This document shows, piece by piece, positions 17,590-26,422 of a DNA stretch of 54,616 bases. This stretch comes from Gemmataceae bacterium. GTDB lineage: Bacteria; Planctomycetota; Planctomycetia; Gemmatales; Gemmataceae. The stretch's first letter is position 1. Every line of letters starts with the position of its first letter. The stretch is taken from positions 1 to 54,616 of the forward strand of contig JADLBT010000179.1 of NCBI GenBank assembly GCA_020847555.1, read 5' to 3'. Made by a program: the position numbers and the translations under genes. Below the pieces are notes generated by a model that worked only from the letters and a program-made list of their open reading frames with translations, was not told where the DNA came from and ran no database searches.

Positions 17590-20500
17590 CTACGGCGCGG
17601 GCTGGATGGCAGTCCGTGCGGCCGCGGTCATACCGTCCCCCTGCGGCGCGGCCGGAACCGCTTCATCCGGCGGGCGGGCCGCCTGCTTGCGGCTGGTGAG
17701 CCAGCGGATGACAACGTAGAACACCGGCGTGAAGAAGATGCCGAACAGCGTCACGCCGAGCATCCCGCTGAACACCGCCACGCCCAGCGCGTAGCGCATC
17801 TCGGCGCCTGCGCCCTCCGCCAGCACCAGCGGGACGACGCCGAGGATGAATGCAAACGACGTCATCAGGATCGGCCGCAGCCGCATCTTCGCCGCCGCCA
17901 CCGCCGCCTCGGACCGGCTTAGCCCCGAGTCCTCACGCTCCTTCGCGAATTCGACAATCAGGATCGCGTTTTTCGCTGCCAGACCGATCAGCACGACGAG
18001 CCCGATCTGCGTGAAGATATTGTTGTCCAGGCCGGTCAGCCACACGCCGGTGATCGCCGCCAGCAGGCACATCGGCACGATCAGGATGATCGCCAGCGGC
18101 AGCGCCCAACTCTCGTACTGCGCCGCCAGCGTCAAGAACACAAACAGCACCGCCAGCGGGAAGACGAGCTTGGTCAGCAGATCCTCACTTGCCAGGATCT
18201 GCTGGAGCGACAACTCGGTCCACTCGTGGTCGAAGCCGCCTGGCAGATCCTTCTTGGCCAGGACGTTCATGATGCTGATGGCCTGGCCGGAGCTGGTTCC
18301 GGGAACCGTGTTGCCGTTAACCTCCGCGGAGGGGTACATATTGTAGTGGTTGACGATCGCCGGGCCAGTAATGTCGCGGGCGGTGAGCACGGCGCTCAGC
18401 GGCACCAACTCCTTGCGCGCGTTGCGGACCTCCAGCCGACCGATGTCCTCCGGCCGCAGCCGGTAGCGGGCGTCGGCCTGAACGTTGACCTGCCAGTTGC
18501 GGTTGAACCGCGTGAAGTCGTTGATGTAGGCCGAGCCAAGGTACGCCTGCAGGGTCGCGAACACCTGCTCCAGGTCGATCTCCATGGACTTGACCTTGAC
18601 GCGATCAACCTCGAGATAGATCTGCGGTTGGTTGGCGGTGAAACTGCTGAACAGGCCGGTTAGCCGGCCGGTCTGCGCGTTGCCCGCGGCGGCCAGGGAC
18701 TGGACGGCCCCTTCCAGCGCGGTCGAGCCCGACCCGCCGCGGTCCTGCACCTGGAGCTTGAATCCGCCCGTGCTGCCCAGGCCGTCCACGGGCGGCGCTC
18801 CGAAGACGGCCACCCTGGCCTCCTGGACTTCCTGGTAGCGCTTGCGCAGCTTGTCCATGACCGCGAGGGCACTAACCGCCCGGTTGCCCCTGCGTTCCTC
18901 GAACGGCTCGAGGATGACGAACAGGCCGCCGACGTTACTCAGGTTGGTGCCGAGCAGGATCGAGTAGCCGGGCACGCTGATCGTATGGGCCACGCCGGGC
19001 GTCTTCAGCGCGAGGTCGCGCAGCCGGGCAACGGTCCGCTCGGTCCGCTCCAGGCTGGCGCCGTCGGGGAGCTGGGCGTTGACGACGAGGTAGCCTTTGT
19101 CTTGCTCGGGGATGAACCCTACGGGGACGGTGCGGAACCCCTGAAACGTCAGCGCCATCAGCCCGACATACGCAACCAGCACCAGCACCGCCAGCCGGAC
19201 GAACAACCGCACGCCGCGGCCGTAGCCGTTGATGGTTGCGTCGAATCCGCGGTTGAACCCGGCGAAGAACTTGCCGAGCACCAGGTTGACCAGTCGGGCG
19301 GCCAGCCACCCGGCCGCAACCCCGACCGCGAACAGCGCCGCACGCACGCTCCAGACGAGGGCCGGGCCGGGCGCCTCGGCCGCGGGACTCGCGTGCCCGC
19401 CGGAAGGCAGACCGACGAGCGGGCCGACGTACGGCGTCAGGAAACCGACCGCCAGCAGCCCGCCGATGAGGATGATGCCCAGGCGTGGCAGGGCATCCTG
19501 CGCGTGGCCCCCGTGCCCGTGTGGCTTGAGCAGCAGGGCGCACAGGGCCGGACTGAGGGTCAGCGAGTTGAACGCCGAGATGACGGTCGAGACGGCGATG
19601 GTCAGGGCGAACTGCTTGTAGAACTGCCCGCTGATGCCGGCCATGAACGCCGTCGGCACGAACACCGCGCACAGCACCAGGGCGATGGCGATCACCGGCC
19701 CCGTCACTTCTGTCATGGCCTTGCGGGCTGCGTCGCGCGGGCTGAGACCCTTCGCCAGGTGCGTCTCGACGTTCTCCACGACCACGATGGCGTCGTCCAC
19801 GACGATACCAATGGCCAGCACCATGCCAAACAGCGACAGGTTGTTAAGCGAGAACCCAAACAGCGCCATGAACGCGAACGTGCCGACCAGCGACACCGGC
19901 ACGGCCACCATCGGGATCAGCGTCGCCCGCCAGTTCTGCAGAAAAATCAGCACGACGAGGAAGACGAGGATGAACGCCTCGATAAGCGTGTGGAAGACGC
20001 TGTGAATCGACTCCTCGACGAAGACGGTCGTGTCGTAGACGATGCGGTACTCGATCCCCTCACGCCAGACGTTGCTCGCCCGCAGCCCGTCCATCGTCTT
20101 GCGGATCAGCCTCGCCGTCTCCAGGGCGTTCGATCCGGGCAGCTGGAAGACCGCCAGGGTGACCGATTCGTTCCTGTCCAGGTAGCTGCCGACGTCGTAA
20201 TTCTCGGCCCCCAGCTCAACACCCGTCGTGGACCGGCCTTCTTTGTCGGCGGGGCCTGTGCTGACGACGTCCTTGAGGTAGACGACCTCGCCCTCCTTGC
20301 CGACCTTGACGACGATGTTCCTGAACTCCTCCTCATCGGTCAGCCGACCGAGGGTGGTGACGGTGAGCTGGAACGCCTGGCCGGGGGGCGTCGGCGCCTG
20401 GCCGAGGCGGCCGGCGGCGACCTGGACGTTCTGCTCGTGGACGGCGGCGATCACATCGGCCGGCGTCATGCCGAGCCGGGCCAGCTTCTCCGGGTCGAGC

Positions 20501-21066
20501 CAGATGCGCATGCTGTAATCGCGCGGCCCGAGGAAGGTCACGTCGCCGACCCCCTTGAGGCGGGCCAGGGCGTCCTTGACCTGGATGGTGGCGAAGTTGC
20601 TCAGGTAGAGTTGGTTGTAGCGCCCGCCCGGGGAGATCAGGTTGACGCACAGCAGGATGCTCGGCGACTTCTTCTTGGTCGTCACCCCCTGGCGTTTGAC
20701 CTCCTCCGGGAGCTTGGCCTCGGCGACCGCCACGCGGTTTTGGACGAGCACCTGGGCCATGTTCAGGTCGGTGCCCAGCGCGAAGGTGACGTCGAGGTAC
20801 ATCTGGCCGTCATTGGTACATCTCGAGGACATGTACAGCATGTTCTCGACGCCGTTGACCTCCTGCTCGATGGGCGTGGCAACGGTGTCGGCGACGACCT
20901 GGGCGTTGGCCCCCGGATAGATGGCGGACACCTGGACGGTCGGCGGAGCGACCTCGGGGTACTGGGCAATGGGGAGTTGCGACAGGGCGACGACGCCCAC
21001 GATAACGAGGACGATCGACAGCACGGCGGCGAAGATCGGCCGGTCGATGAAGAAGTGAGAGATCAT
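17590..21066 (-). CDS. RND efflux transporter permease (HAE1 type) with extra membrane segment
   Basis: A 1158-residue inner-membrane pump protein. It begins MISHFFIDRPIFAAVLSIVL, the standard HAE1 start, so I chose the ATG at 21066 over the one at 21093. The proton-relay residues are present: GIVVDDAIVVVEN in TM4 (Asp-Asp) and AAKNAILIVEFAKE in TM10 (Lys). It is about 100 residues longer than AcrB: between LLLKP and FFAGFNRGFD (about 515-600) lies an insert with two hydrophobic segments (IILIGGLLAVGFLTPYVG and VRAALFAVGVAAGWLAAR). It pumps drugs, solvents or metabolites out of the cell together with the adaptor encoded 50 bp upstream; no outer-membrane channel gene is in the window. Confidence 0.96.
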   Translation of the reverse strand: MISHFFIDRPIFAAVLSIVLVIVGVVALSQLPIAQYPEVAPPTVQVSAIYPGANAQVVADTVATPIEQEVNGVENMLYMSSRCTNDGQMYLDVTFALGTDLNMAQVLVQNRVAVAEAKLPEEVKRQGVTTKKKSPSILLCVNLISPGGRYNQLYLSNFATIQVKDALARLKGVGDVTFLGPRDYSMRIWLDPEKLARLGMTPADVIAAVHEQNVQVAAGRLGQAPTPPGQAFQLTVTTLGRLTDEEEFRNIVVKVGKEGEVVYLKDVVSTGPADKEGRSTTGVELGAENYDVGSYLDRNESVTLAVFQLPGSNALETARLIRKTMDGLRASNVWREGIEYRIVYDTTVFVEESIHSVFHTLIEAFILVFLVVLIFLQNWRATLIPMVAVPVSLVGTFAFMALFGFSLNNLSLFGMVLAIGIVVDDAIVVVENVETHLAKGLSPRDAARKAMTEVTGPVIAIALVLCAVFVPTAFMAGISGQFYKQFALTIAVSTVISAFNSLTLSPALCALLLKPHGHGGHAQDALPRLGIILIGGLLAVGFLTPYVGPLVGLPSGGHASPAAEAPGPALVWSVRAALFAVGVAAGWLAARLVNLVLGKFFAGFNRGFDATINGYGRGVRLFVRLAVLVLVAYVGLMALTFQGFRTVPVGFIPEQDKGYLVVNAQLPDGASLERTERTVARLRDLALKTPGVAHTISVPGYSILLGTNLSNVGGLFVILEPFEERRGNRAVSALAVMDKLRKRYQEVQEARVAVFGAPPVDGLGSTGGFKLQVQDRGGSGSTALEGAVQSLAAAGNAQTGRLTGLFSSFTANQPQIYLEVDRVKVKSMEIDLEQVFATLQAYLGSAYINDFTRFNRNWQVNVQADARYRLRPEDIGRLEVRNARKELVPLSAVLTARDITGPAIVNHYNMYPSAEVNGNTVPGTSSGQAISIMNVLAKKDLPGGFDHEWTELSLQQILASEDLLTKLVFPLAVLFVFLTLAAQYESWALPLAIILIVPMCLLAAITGVWLTGLDNNIFTQIGLVVLIGLAAKNAILIVEFAKEREDSGLSRSEAAVAAAKMRLRPILMTSFAFILGVVPLVLAEGAGAEMRYALGVAVFSGMLGVTLFGIFFTPVFYVVIRWLTSRKQAARPPDEAVPAAPQGDGMTAAARTAIQPAP

Positions 21067-21115
21067 AACCCTGCGCTCCTCAGTGCTCAGCACCTGGTGT
21101 CCGTTCGCATTGCCA

Positions 21116-22333
21116 TTACTTCTTCATCTTCTTTCCCGGATCGACCTTGTCGTTGACCGCCGAGCGGGTCGGCATCGGGACAGGCTCTGGCCGGACCTCG
21201 ATCCCGGGCCGAACGCGCTGGACGCCGTTAACGATCACCCACTCGCCGGGCTTGAGGCCGGCCCCCGGCGGGAAAATGCGCAGGTCGCCCTCGAGGCGGC
21301 CGGGCGTGACCGGCCGGTATTCGACCTTGTTCTGGTCATTGACGATCAGCAGGTACTTCTGGCCCTGGTCGATGCCGATGGCCTGATCGGCCACGAGCAG
21401 GGCCTCGTACTTCTTGCCGACCGGCAACTTCACGCGGGCGAACTGGCCGGGCATGAGTCGGCCGTCCTTGTTGGCGAAGACGCCGCGCACGCGGATCGTG
21501 CCGGTTGCGGGATTGAGGCGGTTCTCGGCGAAATCGATTTTCCCTTCACGCGGGAAGCGGTCGCCGTCGATGGCCAGGCCCAGGAACACCGGGATGACTG
21601 ACGTTTCCTTCGCCTTTACCCCCAACTCCTTCGCACGTCGCTCGCGGTACAGCTCCAGGGAGCGTTCGTCCACGTCGAAGTAAACGTAGATCGGATCGAC
21701 CGAGACGATGGTCGTCCGCAGTGTGTCGCCGCCGCCGGTGTTAACGAGGTTGCCCTTGGACACCAGGGCGCGGCTGATCCGCCCGCTGATCGGCGCCTTG
21801 ATGGTGGTAAACTCGACGTCGAGTTTGGCGCGTTCAATGTCGGCCTCGGCCTGGCCGACCTCGGCGAGGGCGATGCCCTTCTTGGCGAGCCACACCTCGA
21901 CGTCGCGCGCCGACGCGGCCTTGGTCTGGGCCAGGGCGTAATTCCGCTCATACTCCGATTCGGCCAGTTTCAGGCTCGCCTCGGCGTTCGCCTTCTTCGC
22001 CACCGCCACGGCCAGGGCGGCCTTGTAGGTGCGCGGGTCGAGGCTGAAGAGAACGGTCTTCTTGCCGCCCTTCTCGCCGCCCTCGACGAGGTCGCCGTCC
22101 TTGAAGTGAATCTGCGTTAGCTCGCCTCGTACACGCGCGCGTACCTCGACCGTTTCGGCCGCCTCGATCCGGCCGGTGTACTGGTCGTAATCGACGATCT
22201 CCTTCTCGAGCGGTCGGCTTACCGTGACCACGGGCGGCCCGGTCTGCACGATCGGCGGAGTCGAATCGCAGCCAGTGAGCAACAACCCCAGCACGCATGC
22301 GGCGAAGGCAACGCCTGGCTTCAGTTGGATCAT
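21116..22333 (-). CDS. RND efflux periplasmic adaptor lipoprotein
   Basis: A 405-residue membrane fusion protein. The signal sequence ends in LLLTGCDS, a lipobox with Cys22, so it is probably lipid-anchored. The barrel-sandwich hybrid starts at VEVRARVRGELTQIHFKDGDLVEGG, followed by a coiled-coil hairpin (about 105-160, AVAVAKKANAEASLKLAESEYE...), the returning lipoyl half (FTTIKAPISGRISRALVSKGNLV) and beta-barrel regions (IRVRGVFANKDGRLMPGQFARVKL). The C-terminus is Lys-rich. GGGAG precedes the ATG at 22333. It forms an operon with the permease, linking it to an outer-membrane channel. Confidence 0.95.
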   Translation of the reverse strand: MIQLKPGVAFAACVLGLLLTGCDSTPPIVQTGPPVVTVSRPLEKEIVDYDQYTGRIEAAETVEVRARVRGELTQIHFKDGDLVEGGEKGGKKTVLFSLDPRTYKAALAVAVAKKANAEASLKLAESEYERNYALAQTKAASARDVEVWLAKKGIALAEVGQAEADIERAKLDVEFTTIKAPISGRISRALVSKGNLVNTGGGDTLRTTIVSVDPIYVYFDVDERSLELYRERRAKELGVKAKETSVIPVFLGLAIDGDRFPREGKIDFAENRLNPATGTIRVRGVFANKDGRLMPGQFARVKLPVGKKYEALLVADQAIGIDQGQKYLLIVNDQNKVEYRPVTPGRLEGDLRIFPPGAGLKPGEWVIVNGVQRVRPGIEVRPEPVPMPTRSAVNDKVDPGKKMKK

Positions 22334-22365
22334 GATTCACTCTCCCTGCGTCGGTTTCGTCAGCG

Positions 22366-22560
22366 CGAAGACGGCCTCGTGCGGGCGGCGGCACAGGGGG
22401 GGCGAGATCCGTTTCTTCCGCCCAGCGAACTGCCCCTCGTGGAAGAAGCGCGGCCCAGCGCCTGGGACAATTCGGTCAGCCAGACGCGCGTATTGACCTG
22501 GTACAGCGAAGGATAGCGGGGCGCTTTCATGGGGCCTGGCTCCTGTGCGGCTTGCTTCAT
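22366..22560 (-). pseudogene. Remnant of a GH13 alpha-amylase-type gene with internal deletion
   Basis: The ATG at 22560 overlaps the GH63 stop (ATGA), and a second ATG at 22530 has CAGGAG upstream. The first residues after it (KAPRYPSLYQVNTRVWLTEL) match the N-terminus of a family of alpha-amylase-like glycosyl hydrolases. After about 27 residues the match ends. In the next frame, from about 22450, there follows RFFHEGQFAGRKKRISP, which resembles a segment from deep inside the same family. The sequence therefore looks like a gene that lost several hundred codons, with a frameshift at the junction near 22452. The family match is from memory. It was probably once co-translated with the GH63 gene. 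Confidence 0.65.
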
Positions 22561-25352
22561 CGACCGACCGCAGGAGAAGCGATCCTCGCCTGGGCCTGTG
22601 ACTCGAAATACGCCTGCTTCCCACCGGCGAGCAGCAGTTCCGGCTTCATGGTGGCGAACAGATGCATGATCCGGGCAATGATGCCCGTCCAGCCGGTCTG
22701 GTGGTTAGCCCCGAGCCCGGCGCCGTTATCGCCGTGGAAATATTCGTAGAAGAGGAGGTAGTCGCGCCAGTGCGGATCCTTCTGGAACTTGCGCGACCCG
22801 CCCTGGACCGGCCGCCGGCCGTCGTTATCCTTGAAGAAGATGTTGGCGAGCCGGCGCCCGATCTCCTCAGCCACCTGGTACAGGTTCATGAGCCGCCCGG
22901 ACCCCGTGGGGCATTCCACGGTGAAGTCGTTGCCGTAGTACGTATAGTATTGCAGCAGGGCACGGATGATCAGGGCGTTGACGGGCATCCAGATCGGGCC
23001 GCGCCAGTTCGAGTTGCCGCCGAACATGCCGGTGTCGGACTCCGCCGGCAAATAGGAAACCCGGTATTCCTGACCGCCGGCGGAAACGACGTAGGGATGA
23101 TCGGCGTGGTAGCGGGAGAGGGAACGGAGGCCGAACGGGCTGAGGAACTCGTTTTCGTCGAGCATCTTCACCAGAACCCGGCGGAGCTTCGTCTCGTCCA
23201 GGATCGAGGCCAGCCGGCGTCCCGTCGGGCCGACCTTTCGCGGGTCGTGGATCGCGGCATAGATCTCGGGGCGGGTATCCAGAAACCACTGGAGCCGGTC
23301 CGCAACCTCCGGATACCTCGCGAGCAACTCGCCCTCGAACGTCGTGGCCGCGCACAGTGGGAGCAGACCGACCATGGACCGCACCTTGAGCCGCTGCGCC
23401 TGGCCGTCGGGCCGTCGGAGCACGTCGTAGAAAAACCCATCCTCCTCGTCCCACATGCCCGTGTCGCCACCGAGGTGCGCCATCGCCGATGCGATCCACA
23501 GGAAGTGTTCGCAGAACTTCAGCGCCATGTCGGCATAGTCCGGGTCGGTCAGCGCCAGCTCGGCGGCGATTTCGAGCATGTTCTGACAGAACAGCGCCAT
23601 CCACGCGGTGCCGTCGGCCTGCTCCAGATAGCCGCCGGTCGGCAGCGGCGCGCTGCGGTCGAACACACCAATGTTGTCGAGTCCCAGGAACCCGCCCTCG
23701 AACACGTTCCGCCCTGCGCGGTCCTTGCGGTTCACCCACCAGGTAAAGTTCAGGAGCAGCTTCTGGAAGCAGCTCTTGAGCCACTCTTTATCGCCCGCGC
23801 CCTGCTGCCCCTTTTCCAGCCGGTAGGTGAAGATGGTGGCCCAGGCGTGGACCGGCGGATTGACGTCGCCGAAGTTCCACTCGTACGCCGGGATCTGGCC
23901 GTTGGGGTGCATGTAGCGCTCGCGCAGCATCAGCTTCAGCTGCTTTTTGCCGAAGTCCGAATCAACGAGCGTCAGCGCGAGGACGTGGAAGGCGAGATCC
24001 CACGCCGCGTACCAGGGGTACTCCCACTTGTCGGGCATGGAGATGACGTCGCCGTTGTACATGTGATGCCAGTGGTCGTTGCGCGGCGCCGCCTTGCGCG
24101 TCGGCTTGAATGGATCGGACCCGCGCTCTTCGAGCCACTTATCGACGTCGTAATAGTAAAACTGCTTCGACCACAGCATCCCGGCCAGCGCCTGGCGCAT
24201 GACGTTGGCCGCGTCGGCGTTGAGCGACGGAGGCGTGATGGCCGTGTAGAACTCATCAGCCTCCTTGTGTCGGGCCTGCAGCACGTCGCCAAAATGGCCG
24301 CCGAACGGCGTGGCGCCTTCGCTGTTGCCACGGGCCAGTTCGGCCGGCGCGACGTCGGATAGTCGGAGCCGGACGACCTGGCATTCGCCGGGGTTGACCG
24401 TCAGCCGGTAGTGTACCGCTACCTTGGTGCCCTTACGCTCCGGGTTGACGGCTGTCTTCTGACCGTGGACGATGTAATCGTTGATACTGTCCTTGACGTA
24501 GGGGCTTCGGTTCAGCACCCCGAAGATGCGCTGCGTGTTCGTTTCGTTTTCGGTAAAGAGTAAGGGCACATTCCCTTCGCAGTACAGGTATCGTTCGCCC
24601 AGTTTCGCATCCGTCGCCTCGATGACGCTGGCCCCCTTACCCTCACCCCCTCTCCCCTCGAAGGAGAGGGGTGAGGAGGGACCGGCCAGCTGTTGCAGGA
24701 TCGGCCGGTCGGGGCTCGCGTGCCAGGACCATTGATTGCGGAACCATAGCGTCGGCAGGACGTGCAGTTCGGCCGGTTCCGGCCCGCGGTTGTAAACCGT
24801 GATCTGGATCAGGATGTCTTCGGGCGATTTCTTCGCGTATTCCACGAACACGTCAAAGTACCGATCCTGGTCGAAAACGCCCGTATCGAGCAACTCGTAC
24901 TCGAACTCATGGCGCCCGCGGGCACGACTCGTCTCGACGAGATCAGCGTAAGGGAACGCGGCCTGCGGATACTTGTAGAGGTACTTCATGTACGAGTGGG
25001 TGGGCGTGCTGTCGAGGTAGAAGTAATACTCCTTGACATCCTCGCCGTGGTTGCTCTCACTGTTGGTCAGGCCGAACAGGCGCTCCTTGAGAATGGGATC
25101 CTTGCCGTTCCACAGCGCCAGCGCGAAGCACAGACGCTGGTGGTCGTCGGAGATGCCGGCCAGCCCGTCCTCGCCCCAGCGGTAGGCGCGCGATCGCGCC
25201 TGGTCGTGGCTGAAGTAGTTCCAGGCGTCGCCGCCCTCGCTGTAGTCCTCGCGCACCGTCCCCCACTGGCGCTCGCTCAGGTACGGCCCCCATTTTCTCC
25301 AGGGCGTCTGCTGTTCGCGAGCCGCTTCGAGTCGCGCGTGTTCGGCGGTCAT
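22557..25352 (-). CDS. GH63-family glucosidase-like protein
   Basis: A 931-residue soluble protein with an (alpha/alpha)6-type C-terminal half, as in glycoside hydrolase family 63 (mannosyl-oligosaccharide glucosidase and bacterial relatives that cut alpha-glucosides). Characteristic segments: [23 protein letters not shown] (about 108-130), [48 protein letters not shown] and [17 protein letters not shown] near the end. There is no signal peptide, so it acts in the cytoplasm. Residues about 222-241 ([18 protein letters not shown]) are encoded by an in-frame palindromic repeat and are probably a surface loop insertion. Its neighbours are an 81-residue conserved protein 18 bp upstream and a broken GH13 gene downstream, suggesting an old glucan or trehalose metabolism operon. 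Confidence 0.9.
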   Translation of the reverse strand: MTAEHARLEAAREQQTPWRKWGPYLSERQWGTVREDYSEGGDAWNYFSHDQARSRAYRWGEDGLAGISDDHQRLCFALALWNGKDPILKERLFGLTNSESNHGEDVKEYYFYLDSTPTHSYMKYLYKYPQAAFPYADLVETSRARGRHEFEYELLDTGVFDQDRYFDVFVEYAKKSPEDILIQITVYNRGPEPAELHVLPTLWFRNQWSWHASPDRPILQQLAGPSSPLSFEGRGGEGKGASVIEATDAKLGERYLYCEGNVPLLFTENETNTQRIFGVLNRSPYVKDSINDYIVHGQKTAVNPERKGTKVAVHYRLTVNPGECQVVRLRLSDVAPAELARGNSEGATPFGGHFGDVLQARHKEADEFYTAITPPSLNADAANVMRQALAGMLWSKQFYYYDVDKWLEERGSDPFKPTRKAAPRNDHWHHMYNGDVISMPDKWEYPWYAAWDLAFHVLALTLVDSDFGKKQLKLMLRERYMHPNGQIPAYEWNFGDVNPPVHAWATIFTYRLEKGQQGAGDKEWLKSCFQKLLLNFTWWVNRKDRAGRNVFEGGFLGLDNIGVFDRSAPLPTGGYLEQADGTAWMALFCQNMLEIAAELALTDPDYADMALKFCEHFLWIASAMAHLGGDTGMWDEEDGFFYDVLRRPDGQAQRLKVRSMVGLLPLCAATTFEGELLARYPEVADRLQWFLDTRPEIYAAIHDPRKVGPTGRRLASILDETKLRRVLVKMLDENEFLSPFGLRSLSRYHADHPYVVSAGGQEYRVSYLPAESDTGMFGGNSNWRGPIWMPVNALIIRALLQYYTYYGNDFTVECPTGSGRLMNLYQVAEEIGRRLANIFFKDNDGRRPVQGGSRKFQKDPHWRDYLLFYEYFHGDNGAGLGANHQTGWTGIIARIMHLFATMKPELLLAGGKQAYFESQAQARIASPAVGR
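24641..24676. repeat. Palindromic repeat, family A, in frame inside the GH63 gene
   Basis: CCTCACCCC (24641-24649) pairs with GGGGTGAGG (24668-24676), and the inner TCTCC with GGAGA, leaving a single bulged base. It encodes about 20 Gly/Ser/Pro-rich residues without breaking the reading frame. Confidence 0.75.
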
Positions 25353-25370
25353 GGGGCACTCTTCTTCGTG

Positions 25371-25616
25371 CTAAAATGGCAGGCCGAGCGTGTCTTTGTA
25401 ATGCCCCGGGATCGGCTCGAGGTCCGTTTCCTCGGTCGGATCAAACGGTTGCCGATGGTCCCAGGGATTTTCGACCGACGGAATCAACCAGAAGTTTCCT
25501 TCCGGATCCAGCACGACCCACTGCTGACTGGCTCTATCCACATAAAGAGCCAGCGCTCGCTTCCTCGCGATAAGCATCTTCCGCTCCTCCAGAGCATGTT
25601 CGTCCATGGTGACCAC
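25371..25616 (-). CDS. Small conserved hypothetical protein
   Basis: An 81-residue protein with Trp/Pro-rich motifs (QQWVVLDPEGNFWLIPSVENPWDHRQP, ETDLEPIPGHYKDTLGLPF) and no signal or membrane segment. The GTG at 25616 has GGGAGG 9 nt upstream; the ATG at 25607 is an alternative. The composition is that of a folded, conserved small protein and not a chance frame. I recall similar uncharacterised proteins in related planctomycetes but cannot name a family. The GH63 gene starts 18 bp downstream, so it is co-transcribed. Function unknown. Confidence 0.8.
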   Translation of the reverse strand: MVTMDEHALEERKMLIARKRALALYVDRASQQWVVLDPEGNFWLIPSVENPWDHRQPFDPTEETDLEPIPGHYKDTLGLPF

Positions 25617-25700
25617 AACGCCGAACCTCCCTGCAATCGTATTGCCCTTCTCGGTCCACGCAGGTCAACTTCCCCTGCCTTCTGTTAAGGACTTTGAGAC

Positions 25701-25794
25701 AACCCCTCCGCCCCCTCCCCACAACGGAGAGAGAGGGGCAAACCTGGTCTGGCTCCCCCTCTCCGCGCAGGAGAGGGGGCGGGGGAGGGGTTTG
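25701..25794. repeat. Palindromic repeat, family A (nested copy)
   Basis: A nested inverted repeat. The inner arms CCCCCTCTCC (25755-25764) and GGAGAGGGGG (25770-25779) are perfect. Outer AACCCCTCC- and GGAGGGGTT-like arms flank it imperfectly. It fills most of the 207-bp gap between the 158-residue and 81-residue protein genes. Confidence 0.7.
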
Positions 25795-25823
25795 GTCCGG
25801 TAGTCCTAATGCCGCTCGCGCGC

Positions 25824-26300
25824 CTACCAGTCGGCGGGTCGGAGGCGTTCCATCCGGATGATGTTGCCCTTGCGATCCTCGATCGCGAAATGGGTGTCGG
25901 TCAGAGTGACGATTGTCTGTATATCTGTCTCTTCGCGTCTGGTCAAGGGGTTGACGGTGGTGCTCTGGAGGGTGTCGCCGTCCACCGCCACGCGGGCCTT
26001 GATAAGACCCGCTTTCCCCTTCATGTCCACCGCGGCGAACATGGTGCCGTCGCGGAAGAACTCCAGGACCGCTCCCTTCATCTCGCCCTCGGTCACGACC
26101 CACTTGCCGAGCATCGCCCGCGGGAGTTTCGTCAGGAGGACGTTGTTGAAGAGGAAGAAGGTCGCGACCGCCGCGGCGGCCACGCACAGCAGCGGCAGCA
26201 CCCAGCCGGTCAGCCAGCGTGGCGCCGGCGGGGTGTCCCCGGAGGAAAGCGTCTGCCGCTTCCGCCGAAGAATCCTCAGCGCGCGGAAACTGATTTTCAT
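25824..26300 (-). CDS. Small single-pass membrane protein with lipocalin-like domain
   Basis: A 158-residue protein: a basic cytoplasmic N-terminus (1-30), one membrane helix (about 31-52, WVLPLLCVAAAAVATFFLF) and an extracytoplasmic beta-rich domain. The pattern MLGKWVVTEGEMKGAVLEFFRDGTMFAAV...LTDTHFAIEDRKGNIIRMERL recalls small paralogous proteins of Gemmata (the TIGR03066 type) and lipocalin-like domains that begin GxW...G. AGAGGTG lies upstream of the ATG at 26300. It lies downstream of the arylsulfatase gene, separated by a strong hairpin. Function unknown. Confidence 0.78.
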   Translation of the reverse strand: MKISFRALRILRRKRQTLSSGDTPPAPRWLTGWVLPLLCVAAAAVATFFLFNNVLLTKLPRAMLGKWVVTEGEMKGAVLEFFRDGTMFAAVDMKGKAGLIKARVAVDGDTLQSTTVNPLTRREETDIQTIVTLTDTHFAIEDRKGNIIRMERLRPADW

Positions 26301-26379
26301 CGGCACACCTCTTGCTGCGTTGGGAGAGGCCCGCCGTCCTGATGCCCGGCCTGGGTGCCGCCCATGTCCCCGTGGAGTT

Positions 26380-26407
26380 GGGGCCGAGGTCGTGACACCT
26401 CGGCCCC
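26380..26407 (-). terminator. Hairpin after the arylsulfatase gene
   Basis: Perfect 11-bp arms, GGGGCCGAGGT (26380-26390) and ACCTCGGCCCC (26397-26407), with a 6-nt loop, 16 bp beyond the sulfatase stop. There is no clear U-tract, so termination is likely but not certain. Confidence 0.55.
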
Positions 26408-26422
26408 CGATCCGGCGCGCGG

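Noticed and set aside
18985..24362. Long plus-strand open frames opposite the RND permease (18985-21156) and the GH63 gene (22662-24362)
   Set aside because: The minus-strand products have clear family motifs; the plus-strand translations are low-complexity and repeat-like.
25606..25803. Small plus-strand open frame containing PPPPPHNGERG
   Set aside because: It is the translation of the family A palindrome between two minus-strand genes.
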